Translations under genes and position numbers: made by a program
The notes under the pieces: model-generated
What the model was told of the DNA's origin: nothing
Seen by the model: only the letters and a program-made list of their open reading frames with translations
The model's database searches: none
In this document: piece by piece, positions 1 to 9,830 of the stretch
How positions within the stretch are numbered: position 1 is the stretch's first letter
How the letters are laid out: every line of letters begins with the position of its first letter
Assembly (NCBI GenBank): GCA_024195585.1
Contig: SWBL01000609.1
Location: forward strand, 1 to 16,518
DNA: 16,518 nt
Source of the DNA: Aureobasidium sp. EXF-3400
Lineage: Eukaryota; Ascomycota; Dothideomycetes; Dothideales; Saccotheciaceae
Reading direction: 5' to 3'

Positions 1-574
1 AAGGTTGATAAGTTCATCTCTGAGCACGGTGATACCGTCCACCCAAGTTCGATGGCAATATCGAAACAATCTCAACAAGTCGTCGTCGATAGTTCGCACG
101 GCGGCAAGCCGGGGGATGTAGGCTCTGACAAACGCATCATAGACGCGTTCTAGCACCCTGTGACTATCTCCTTCACTGTTGCGTTTCCCAGGGAAGTGAA
201 GATGTGTAGTCTCAAGATCCAATACCATTCCTGCGTGCTCGAAGGCAGGCTCGATGCTAGTCCCTTGCCAATCAATGAATGCGGTCATTGTAGTGGGATC
301 GTCAGGGTCAACAAATATGTTGTGTAGATGCAAATCCGGATGCATGATGGTTGGAGATGCGTTACCATTGATACGCGGATCCCGTGCAAGGATCTGTAGA
401 ATCTGGCGAGCGATGCCAAGCAGCTGTACGTGCCCCTCTACATAACCTTGGTAAGGTTTCCCATTCGGATGAGAGCGATCGGGAGGTGGAAGTCTGGTGA
501 GCGCTGTATCTATGAGACCGCTGCAGTACGCGGGTAGGTCATCCCCTGCATGATCGGACAATGTCAGTCCTATA

Positions 575-594
575 CAGTGTGGTCAACAATCAAT
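575..594 (+). repeat. Left terminal inverted repeat of the MITE
   Basis: Twenty bases identical to the reverse complement of 945-964. The left target-duplication copy GTCCTATA lies immediately outside at 567-574. Confidence 0.95.
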
Positions 595-944
595 GCGCAT
601 TGCAATGCGACATTGAATTGAATTGCCAAGACGATTCAATCCAATTCAATGCTATGGCCGGCTGAAGCAATCCGATTCAATGCTAAAGTCCAGATGGAAT
701 TGGAGAATTGCCAAGGCTAGATATAGGTGTATCGGAGATAGTCCGGTTTACGGAGATCCTCCTAATCTGATTAGATCTCCGCCAAGTCTGCTTAGTCTAG
801 CCGTATATGGTGCGATCTACACGCCTTGGCACGAATTGCAATGCGACAACCAATTCCTCCTCGGACCCTAGCAATTCAATTCAAATCCTGGGCATAGCAG
901 GTCTTGGCAATTCAATACGATGCGGACCGCTAGAATTGTATTGA

Positions 945-964
945 ATTGATTGTTGACCACACTG
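945..964 (-). repeat. Right terminal inverted repeat of the MITE
   Basis: Reverse complement of 575-594 without mismatch. The right target-duplication copy GTCCTATA lies immediately outside at 965-972. Confidence 0.95.
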
Positions 965-1171
965 GTCCTATACTGGGATTCTAATGGTCAAGCTTATTAA
1001 GGAATGTACTTACAAGGGCCCGAGGGTCACATGCGAGTTGTGAACGCGGGGTGAAATCCAATTTTCCGCGGATCTCGTCGGATATTTCCCATCATCCTCA
1101 CCAACAAGACCTTGCGTACGCGCCGATCATCCAACCAGGGCGACTCACGCTACGCAGATGCGCTGCACATC

Positions 1172-3132
1172 ATGTCTACTCCATCACGTGAAGTGCTTCC
1201 AGAACAGAATCTCACGTCGGCCCCGGTTCTCTCTCGCTCTGCACGTCCTGGCGCGAAACGCATGACATTGAGCTGCGAAAACTGCCAAAGAAGGAAAACT
1301 CGGGTATGTTGTGTCGAGCACATTAAACTTCATAATTGCTCTAGAAACATCTGATTTGAAGTAAGTGTGATGCTAGACAGCCGGCGTGTGCGAATTGCGA
1401 GTCTCTGGGTCTACAATGCTCTACAAGGAAGCCGAAACGCAAACGTGGTCGCCATGCAAAAGTTCCTGAAACCGCACCTACCGAGAGCCTCGAAGGATCG
1501 GAGCACATCACGAGCCCACCGAACGTGCTTGGTATTGCACACACACCTTCGCGAAATCACATAGATGATGGCATGGATGATATCACAGGGGTCTATGCGA
1601 CACATTCTCATGAGAGGAGCGAGGTCGAAGGCATAGAACACCTGGATGTACCAGTCCCGTCATCTGTTCCAAACCACTCTCAACCATTTGACCAGGTGCT
1701 CCCAAACCCCCAACCTGACTGGAGCGTATGGGATAGTATAACACCTGGAGCGGTCATTCATCATTCTCCATTCACTCCGGGACCCGGTATCAAACCCCTC
1801 TTTGAAGCCCTGTCACACGGTTTGATGACAGCTGGAATCTTAGAGGAGCACCTCGAGTATGTGGCATCTTGTGTCGACCTTTTCTTCCAGAAGATATACC
1901 CTACCTACCCCGTTGTGTATCGACCAATCCTTGCTGAGGCCATCGATCAGCTCGCGCACAGCGTTTACGATCTTGACCACAAGACTTTTGCGCTGCTGAC
2001 GGCGACATGCTCTTACACCCTAGCTGTATTACCAACAACCACATCTGTCAACTCATGGCCAGCGGCCACAGTCTTCTACCGCTCATCGCGTGTCGCCTTG
2101 GCTCAGTATGCTGAAGACGACATCGAGAATCCGGATCACACATCTATTGTGATCCGCATGTTCCAATCCGGATGGGCGCATGTTGCTGGCAAGCGCAAAA
2201 CATCTTGGAACATGCTAGGCGAATGCATCCGTTTGGCGCAGGCAATGCGATTGCACGATGAGAGTACATATAGTCGCATGTCCCATCTCGAGGGTCAGAT
2301 GTGCCGTCGGGCTTTCTGGACACTCTACACTGGTGACAAGTCATCCGCAATACTCGGTGGGCATCCCGTTTGCCTGGGAGAGAAGATATTTCGAGATGTC
2401 GTCCCCGTCGAGTATTCGGTATCTCTCGGCGATCAGGACACTGTCCAGATCGAAACAGGTGAAGGGACCCAAGACATGAGTATGTTGGCTGGATTTGATG
2501 CCAATCAGGATATGTGGCGCGCCGCTGAGCGATTACTGGACTTTGATCTTTCTCGTTTGGTCAGCGTCAACGGAAAGCACGAAGAAGCAAGAAGATCCCA
2601 GACACTTCTAGACTCATATCTCTCAGAGTTCCATGCTTGCCTTGATGACCTGCCGCCCTGCCTGTCCTTGTATACTGGTTTCACTCCGACCGCGAGCAGC
2701 TTCAGATTCCAAGCAGAGACGGGCTCTCCCCAGGCCCCGGAAGCCATGGCAATTCAGCGAACGAATCTGCAAGTCTCACACCTGTGCCTGAAGATGTTAA
2801 TCACTCGACGAATACACGAGTCGCAATCCCGCTCCAAGAATGGGTGGACACAACAAGAAGAAGGTTGTGAGACTTCAAGCTTTCACATTGCGGAAACCCT
2901 TTGCATTGCCAGGGACCTGCTTTACGTTGTTCACACATCAAGCATTGAACTCATCAGACTCAACGGCGAAGCTTGTGTGGAGAAGATTCGGCTGATCGGA
3001 GCCTCGCTCCTGGAACTCATCGCCAAAAATCCGAATATTCCGGCTCACAGCGCACTGAGGCGGTACCAAGAGCTATTCCCGCATATTTTGGCGCTGCTTG
3101 ACAGCAAAGCTTCTGAGATGACGGATGGGTAG
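1172..3132 (+). CDS. Zn2Cys6 fungal transcription factor, probable regulator of the sugar cluster
   Basis: Two exons, 1172-1303 and 1366-3132, give 632 aa. The 62-nt phase-0 intron 1304-1365 (GTATGT...TAAG) falls exactly inside the zinc cluster. Only splicing there builds the canonical motif C35-x2-C38-x6-C45-x6-C52-x2-C55-x6-C62. A basic linker (KPKRKRGR, about 66-73) follows as likely nuclear signal and DNA contact. From about residue 210 comes the fungal-specific regulatory domain (middle homology region), marked by FFQKIYPTYPVVYRP and by GECIRLAQAMRLH...RRAFWTLY. The ATG at 1172 is the first in frame before the cluster. Position at the head of a GH1/GH32/porter cluster suggests that it controls those genes, like sugar regulators of the AmyR/InuR kind; that is inferred from context, not from orthology. 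Candidate target sites are noted separately. Confidence 0.9.
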
Positions 3133-3479
3133 ACGAAAGAAGCTTGGCCGACTTCTCTCATATTTTCCGACGCACGGGTCAAGCGGCTCCTGGGCCAGAT
3201 CCGGCCTGCCCGAAATGTTATACCCGTCTTGAGGTCTTGGGTTCACAAGTCTACCTGTGCGCTTTGCAAGACCGGCTGATGCGGCATATTTTCCGAGCTG
3301 GAAAAAGGAAAGCTCGCCAGTTCCCAGTCACAGTCATACGGGATCATGAACAGGGCTATGCCCTACATAATTTTCCGACACAGCAAATCATCGCAGGGGC
3401 TTTCTGACCTCCTTACTTAAGAATGTTTCCTCGCTTCTGCAGCCTTGCTGAACTCTTTTAGACCGCCACAAACGCGACA
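3133..3479 (+). promoter_or_regulatory. Upstream region of the GH1 gene with three TTTTCCG motifs
   Basis: This gene-free 347-bp stretch between the regulator and GH1 holds the 12-mer CATATTTTCCGA twice without change (3159-3170 and 3285-3296) and a third close form, CATAATTTTCCGA (3366-3378). Read on the other strand these are TCGGAAAATATG. The CGG core is the half-site typical of Zn2Cys6 regulators. The same CGGAAAATA word recurs in the GH32/MFS promoter, so it is a candidate binding site of the cluster regulator. A short open frame at 3144-3407 has no recognisable motif and I treat it as chance. No clear TATA box was seen. Confidence 0.55.
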
Positions 3480-5138
<1,659 letters not shown>

Positions 5139-5341
5139 ATAGATACACAAGTGGTATTTTAGAAGCGAAACCTTGCCTAAGAAACTTACCATGCATCCCG
5201 AACTGTCCGCTGGCTTGCACTCCCTAATGGCAGTCTCAATCATCTCACATCAGCTTAGATCTATGAAATCGACATACGCTCGACCTCGAGAACGGATAAC
5301 AGCCAACATATCGAGGCAAAGCCTAATTTTGTGTGCTACTC

Positions 5342-7078
5342 CTAGTCTAACATGATCTTGGACAACTCCCACACCTCAAATCGCTCGAGGACTGACGTGG
5401 AAGAGTCCGCCAAGTAGCTCAGAGCGGTACAGCCTGGTTCATCAGAGTAGACCATGAAACTCATCGCAAAACGATCATTCGCAAACACCTCCACAACATT
5501 ACCATCGCAAAAGATCCTAAGAAAGAGCTTCTCCATTTCTTCTTTGCCTTCCTTGCGAATTTTGAACAGATTGAAAGAACCTCTAAGCACATCTTTGATG
5601 ACTTTGTCGTCGTTGTTGCTGGTCGAACGATCAACCACGATCTCCTCTGAGGCCGTGTCAAAGTAGATCTTCGTTTGCTTGGAACGAGACTCGTTGTGCT
5701 GGATGGAGAAACCTATCTTCGACTCGTCATGTGCTGATATAGCTATCACTGCTTCCAGCTCCCAATGTGGTCCTTGAAAGAGCGGGAACGGTATTGGCTC
5801 GCAGATCGATGACGACCAGGAGACAGGGTTTCTAGCACGCAGATCACGCAGTTCGCCTTGCGGGCGAACTCCCATAGTATGAACGCTCGTCAGTCCTGCG
5901 TCGTCAGCCGTCGTGTCGATTGAGTCGATTTGATCGAGGGGTGTCCTAAGTGTGCCAACGACATTCGGGATTGACAGCAAGAAAAGCTCACGCGGCAGAG
6001 AAAGCATACCCCGCCAACCTTTCTCTTCGCAATGTGCCAGTGTCACATCTTCCTCCTTGATCCACCCCCACAAAATCCGTTTGCGAGACACAGGATGCTC
6101 ATATTGACTTGGAGCATAGAAGCAACCGTGATCTAGCAGTCCTCCAAAGTTGTAGGTCATCTTAGGATCATCAGACTTGGTCAATCTGCCAGACATCCAA
6201 AGGCAGTAGCCTACAAAGGCATTGATGTCTGAAGCAGCATCTCTCTTCTTCGCACCCTCGCAGCCAAGGATGAAGAAATCGTGTGAGGCGTTCTCATTCG
6301 AGAGTGTCATGAAAGCTGCACATTCCCAGTTGGCACCAAAATCCCATTGATTTGATGGCTTGAATCGCAATGGTAGCTGCAAGATAGGTCCCAGATATTT
6401 CCACTCCAGGATATTGGTTGGACTGATCTCGTACAGAAAAACAGCTCCACCAGAATCGCGAATGCCGCCAGAAATGACACCGTAGAGACAGTCCGTGTTC
6501 CTGATCCTGTCGAGACCGGGCCATCGCGCCACATAGGGATCTCGGAAGCCGATCACTTTGACTTCTTCGGGCTCACCAAGAAGAATGGGGTTCTCATTAC
6601 CCTTGCGCCAGATCTTTCCTCCATCTGTCGATGTCGCATAGGCAAGGCCAGCTGAGTTCCGATGATAATCGATAGCCCAATTGATGGGAAGGTAACAAGC
6701 TGAAGTGTACAGGACTGTAAGACCGGCTCCACCACTTGGTGCGTATGGCCAAAGACAACCCGTGAAAACACCCTCTTTGTCGTAAGCTTGATCCGGTTTG
6801 AACACAGGTTCAGGGTTAGGCTGGGTCCAGCGGAGTCCGTCCGAGCTTGTAAGATGACCCCATGTTATATTGCCCCAGTCGCAAGATTGTGGGTTCCCTA
6901 CAACAAGTGTGAGTAAGATAGATGGAACACAGTTTGCGCCAGACTGACATTGGTAGAAAAGGTGGTAAGTGCCTGTTGACACGTCGTACCCTGGAGCACA
7001 AGGATCGTTCAGCCAGCCTTTCGGAGCTTTGAAGTGGAATCTCGGCAGCGTGTGCAGGTGAGGCATCGTAGAAGTCAT
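5342..7078 (-). CDS. GH32 invertase / beta-fructofuranosidase, intracellular
   Basis: Exons on the minus strand are 7078-6949 and 6897-5342, giving 561 aa. The intron at 6898-6948 is 51 nt with no stop, so unspliced DNA still reads as one 578-aa frame. Splicing (GTCAGT...GTAG) restores FYQWNPQSCDWGNITWGH, the expected GH32 continuation. GH32 marks are WLNDP with nucleophile Asp25, the RDP motif (162-164) in GFRDPYV, and WECAAF with acid/base Glu235, followed by the C-terminal beta-sandwich. The WLNDPC form instead of WMNDPNG is, as I recall, typical of intracellular fungal invertases. No signal peptide is visible. It hydrolyses the fructose bond of sucrose-like sugars in the cytosol. The gene converges on GH1 across 203 bp and is divergent from the porter. 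A second start, M5, is possible. Confidence 0.94.
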   Translation of the reverse strand: MTSTMPHLHTLPRFHFKAPKGWLNDPCAPGYDVSTGTYHLFYQCQSGANCVPSILLTLVVGNPQSCDWGNITWGHLTSSDGLRWTQPNPEPVFKPDQAYDKEGVFTGCLWPYAPSGGAGLTVLYTSACYLPINWAIDYHRNSAGLAYATSTDGGKIWRKGNENPILLGEPEEVKVIGFRDPYVARWPGLDRIRNTDCLYGVISGGIRDSGGAVFLYEISPTNILEWKYLGPILQLPLRFKPSNQWDFGANWECAAFMTLSNENASHDFFILGCEGAKKRDAASDINAFVGYCLWMSGRLTKSDDPKMTYNFGGLLDHGCFYAPSQYEHPVSRKRILWGWIKEEDVTLAHCEEKGWRGMLSLPRELFLLSIPNVVGTLRTPLDQIDSIDTTADDAGLTSVHTMGVRPQGELRDLRARNPVSWSSSICEPIPFPLFQGPHWELEAVIAISAHDESKIGFSIQHNESRSKQTKIYFDTASEEIVVDRSTSNNDDKVIKDVLRGSFNLFKIRKEGKEEMEKLFLRIFCDGNVVEVFANDRFAMSFMVYSDEPGCTALSYLADSSTSVLERFEVWELSKIMLD

Positions 7079-7491
7079 GACGACTCGCTTACGAGCAAGT
7101 CACGCTTCAAGTCGGGACTCTCGGTGCAGGTATAGCAGGGCATTCTTAGCTTAGCGACACAACTGCTTGGAGTCGGAAGGATGTCCCCCATCGAACAAGG
7201 GACGTGCTTCGGAAAATAGTGTAGCACGCGTCGAATCTAACTTTGTCACCGGAAAATATCGAATAAGGTAGGCTGATCGGCTGATCACGGAAAAAAGAGG
7301 AACTCGCCCCATGGGGAATTTGAACTGTTTCGTGGGCAGCCTTCTACAAACACTTCTTACAGTTTAGACTCACGACTTCAGCTCAAGATCAGGTATAAAG
7401 ACATGAGGCTACCCCATGTTAATCATCTATCTTGCCAAACAAGACAGTGATCAGCAACCGAAACACATTCTCTATCACTCAAACAAGGACA
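7079..7491. promoter_or_regulatory. Shared divergent promoter of the GH32 and sugar-porter genes
   Basis: A 413-bp intergenic region between opposite start codons. It contains CGGAAAATA at 7210-7218 and 7250-7258, and a related CGGAAAAAA at 7288-7296. All three share orientation and match the reverse complement of the TATTTTCCG words before GH1. Nearby are a tandem GGCTGATC pair (7271-7286) and the palindrome CCCCATGGGG (7307-7316). A TATAAAG box at 7394-7400 lies 92 bp before the porter ATG. Sharing of sites across both GH genes and the porter points to joint control by the neighbouring Zn2Cys6 protein; this is an inference. Confidence 0.6.
7394..7400 (+). promoter_or_regulatory. TATA box of the sugar-porter gene
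   Basis: TATAAAG on the coding strand, 92 bp upstream of the chosen ATG at 7492. With usual fungal TATA-to-start spacing, transcription would begin around 7425-7460, which would leave the upstream ATGs at 7403 and 7416 outside the mRNA. Confidence 0.5.
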
Positions 7492-9262
7492 ATGGAGCGA
7501 GCCGACCTCAAGAAGGACATCAGTCATGCGAACGAGTGCGAACTCGCGGACGTCGACGCCGATGGCAAAGTACGGGGCGGCTTGGAAGGTCTGACCATCG
7601 ATGATGTCCTTCCCAAGCTTGACCGTCCATGGTATCGCGTGGCCCATCTTCGTCATCTCAATTTCGTCATTCTTGCTGTCTTGCTCACCCCTGCAACAAA
7701 CGGATTTGACGGCAGTATGATGAACGGTCTCCAGACTCTTCCCATCTGGCAGAAAGGTGAGCATGCTATCACGTTGAGTCTCCTCACATTCGCTGAACTA
7801 TGTTATGCAGACTTCAATCATCCTCAAGGTGGCATCCTTGGTCTACTTAGCACGATTAACACAATTGGCTTCATCACTGCATTACCTTTCACCGGTTGGA
7901 TCGCAGACTTCCTCGGTCGCAAGCGTCCAGTACAGATTGGCAACGTAATCATGATCATCGGTGCTGTAGTTCAGTCATCCGCAAAGAACATCAGCATGTT
8001 CATCGCAGCTCGCTTCTTGCTTGGCTTCGGATTGTCAATTGCCTGTGTCGCGGCCCCGGCTTTGGTCGCTGAGCTGACGTATCCCTCTCATCGTGGAAAG
8101 ATGACTGCCCTCTACAACACCAACTGGTTTGTTGGCGCAATCATTGCTGGTGAGTGTCAATGTAGTCTCTCTCTTATGGAGTCAAGGACTGACCTGGGAC
8201 TTTAGCATGGAGCACCTTTGGCACTTTCCGCATCAACAACTCCTGGTCGTGGCGACTTCCCTCTCTGTTGCAATGCCTACCCTCCGTCATCCAATTAGTC
8301 ATCAGTATCTGGCTGCCTGAATCGCCTCGCTGGCTTATTCACAAGGATCGTAGAGAGGAAGCTATCCAAATACTCGCCAAGCATCATGCTGGCGGTGATG
8401 TGAACAGCGCCCTTGTATTGTTTGAAGTCTCGGAGATCTCTGCCGCAATCAAGGCTGAGGAGGCACAGAATCAGACCAAGTACTCTGCCTTCTTCAAGTC
8501 ACCTGGCAACCGCCACCGTCTGTTTGTCATCATTGTCCTGGGTATCATGCAGCAAGCTTCTGGAAACACCATCATCTCATACTACCTGGCTCTGATCTTG
8601 AAGCAGATTGGTATCACTAGCCCTACAGCTCAGAATGGTATCAATGGCGGACTTCAAATCTTCAACTACCTCGCTGCCTTGTCTGGTGCAACCTTGGTTG
8701 ACAAACTTGGTCGCCGTACCTTGATCCTCAGTGGGCTCATTGGCATGTTCATCTCATACCTTCTCTGTAAGTTGTCCTTAAGATAGGTTTCCTCACGAGA
8801 TACTGACTGTCCGATGCAGGGACTGTTCTTTCTGCAGTTAACGAACAACAAGGCTACAAGCACCATGGCCTTGGTGTCGGTGTGGTTGTTATGATCTTCG
8901 CCTTTAACTTCTTCTACGCAATCAGTCTGACGCCTATCCCTTTCCTCTACCTGACCGAAGTACTTCCTTACAGCTTGAGAGCCAAAGGCATGATGATTTC
9001 ATCTTTCTCTGGTATCGCCATCGGAGTCATGCTTGGCTTCGTCAACCCTGTTGCTCTAGAGAACATTGGCTGGAAGTACTACATCGTCTCTGTGGTTCTA
9101 CTTGTTGTGTGGATTCTTTGCGCCTGGTTCTGGTTCCCTGAAACAAAAGATAGAAGCTTGGAGAAGATTGCACAGGTGTTTGACGGCGAAAATGCATTGC
9201 TTGGCGATCTTGACAGAGAAGCCGCCACTGTGCAAAGTGAAGTCATCATGGCCAAGCACTAG
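7492..9262 (+). CDS. MFS sugar porter (lactose-permease / cellodextrin-transporter-like)
   Basis: Four exons (7492-7756, 7811-8149, 8206-8766, 8820-9262) encode 535 aa. Introns are 54, 56 and 53 nt, two with CTGAC branch points. Each join restores conserved sequence: WQKDFNHPQGG, IIAAWSTFGTFRINNSW and YLLWTVLSAVNEQ. The first intron has no stop and keeps frame if retained. Sugar-porter marks are GFDGSMMNGLQ in helix 1 (71-81), DFLGRKRP (121-128), PESPR (239-243), QQASGNTIISYY (317-328), DKLGRR (367-372) and FPETKDRSLEKI near the end; about 12 membrane helices are expected. The GFDGSMMNGLQ and HPxGGxLGLL pattern resembles fungal lactose/cellodextrin permeases rather than hexose carriers. It probably brings the disaccharide or glycoside substrate of GH1/GH32 across the plasma membrane by proton symport. 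The ATG context is ACAATGG. Confidence 0.93.
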
Positions 9263-9287
9263 GAGGACTGTTTTGCGACCGAACCAT

Positions 9288-9293
9288 AATAAA
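9288..9293 (+). terminator. Candidate polyadenylation signal of the porter gene
   Basis: AATAAA lies 25 nt after the TAG stop of the sugar porter. It is the only clean AATAAA close to that stop. Confidence 0.45.
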
Positions 9294-9830
9294 GAACCAT
9301 CGTGGTGTAGGCTAAGCAATACGTGTCTGATACACGAATCTCTTGGAAGCTTGCAGTATACTCTCAACCATCATCTCATTGACCTGCTGGCATGATGCAG
9401 CTACAACGCAGATAGCGAATCTGATGAAGCTTCTAACTATAGGTGAATTTAAACCGAGGGCTGAGATCATTTTTATAGCCAATCACGTTGTACGAAGCTT
9501 TTGCGGGGAAACCAAAAACATACCCTCAGATCATTTTTGTTTATACCCTAAGATCATTTTTATTCTTTGCTCGTACGAAGCTCAAGATTGGTATACTGAC
9601 AGTTTGAATACGGATCTGTCCGATGCACGAGTGAGATTGTTGTACGATTTGTTGCTATGTTGTTACAATATGTCAAACATAGGCATTTCTCTGCGTACGA
9701 CACGTGCAAACCCCGCTTTCCGTGCGCACCGCGCTGACTGCTTCTAGCTTGCTTCCTGTCGTACGAGAAGCACATAAGACACATTCTGCTAAATTGACTT
9801 CTTCTGACTTTCTATCACCATCCCCTGGTT
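9294..9830. other. Gene-free junction between the sugar cluster and the CGTACG-rich block
   Basis: No coding region is supported here; the open frame at 9343-9747 has no motif and a random-looking protein. The stretch holds the last ordinary DNA of the cluster and the start of the motif-rich block. The first gtacga appears at 9490, the first TCGTACGA at 9571, and further copies lie at 9694 and 9759, ahead of the helicase ATG. The left end of the presumed element should therefore lie near or before 9490, but I could find neither an inverted terminus nor a target duplication. Confidence 0.5.
9464..9561 (+). repeat. Three copies of AGATCATTTTT at the left edge of the CGTACG block
   Basis: AGATCATTTTT occurs at 9464-9474, 9528-9538 and 9551-9561. 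The second and third are part of a longer shared word, TACCCTMAGATCATTTTT, 23 bp apart. They sit exactly where the motif-rich block begins and could be terminal or promoter repeats of the presumed element. Chance is possible for the first copy. Confidence 0.5.

Larger units (their letters stand above)
575..964. mobile_element. hAT-type MITE, 390 bp, complete
   Basis: The element has 20-bp perfect terminal inverted repeats (CAGTGTGGTCAACAATCAAT and its complement) and is flanked by identical 8-bp copies of GTCCTATA. CAGTG termini with 8-bp target duplications are the hallmark of hAT superfamily transposons. It encodes no transposase, so it must be moved in trans. The interior carries many copies of AATTCAAT/ATTGAATT and ATTGCCAAG-like words near both ends, as expected of subterminal transposase-binding repeats. 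Loose internal inverted repeats are also present (GCCAAGGCTAG near 708 against CTAGCC and GCCTTGGC near 797-832). It sits inside the phosphotransferase pseudogene; removal of 398 bp rejoins that frame exactly. The perfect TIRs and target copies suggest a fairly recent insertion. Confidence 0.93.
1..1088 (-). pseudogene. Broken APH-type phosphotransferase gene (AIM9-like), 3' end outside the window
   Basis: Read on the minus strand, the sequence gives an aminoglycoside-phosphotransferase/kinase-like fold: an HPDLHLHN stretch matching the Brenner motif HxDxxxxN near 340, followed by FIDWQG (the metal-binding Asp motif) near 270. Family members are fungal phosphotransferases of mostly unknown substrate. 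The frame runs open from the window start to the MITE at 575. It resumes beyond the MITE as TPRSQLACDPRALVSTFL (about 1000-1060). A TAG at 981-983 lies in frame; it would vanish only if a 33-nt GTAAGT...TTAG intron, unusually short, were spliced out. Upstream of about 1088 the frame meets TGA at once and no start is found, so the 5' part is missing. The regulator gene begins only about 85 bp further on, so its promoter partly overlies this relic. The gene is very likely dead. Confidence 0.8.

Noticed and set aside
3144..3407. Open frame between the regulator and GH1
   Set aside because: It has no ATG-led conserved content, no motif, and lies over the repeated TTTTCCG sites; best read as promoter.
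7403..7450. Upstream small frame before the porter ATG (and another ATG at 7416)
   Set aside because: They lie only 3-16 bp after the TATA box, so they are probably upstream of the transcript start.
9541..9552. Telomeric repeat (CCCTAA) next to a telomere-linked-type helicase
   Set aside because: Only a single CCCTAA is present; there is no tandem array anywhere in the window.
9343..9747. 134-codon open frame after the porter
   Set aside because: The protein looks random, with no motif, and it crosses the AGATCATTTTT repeats and the first CGTACG copies.
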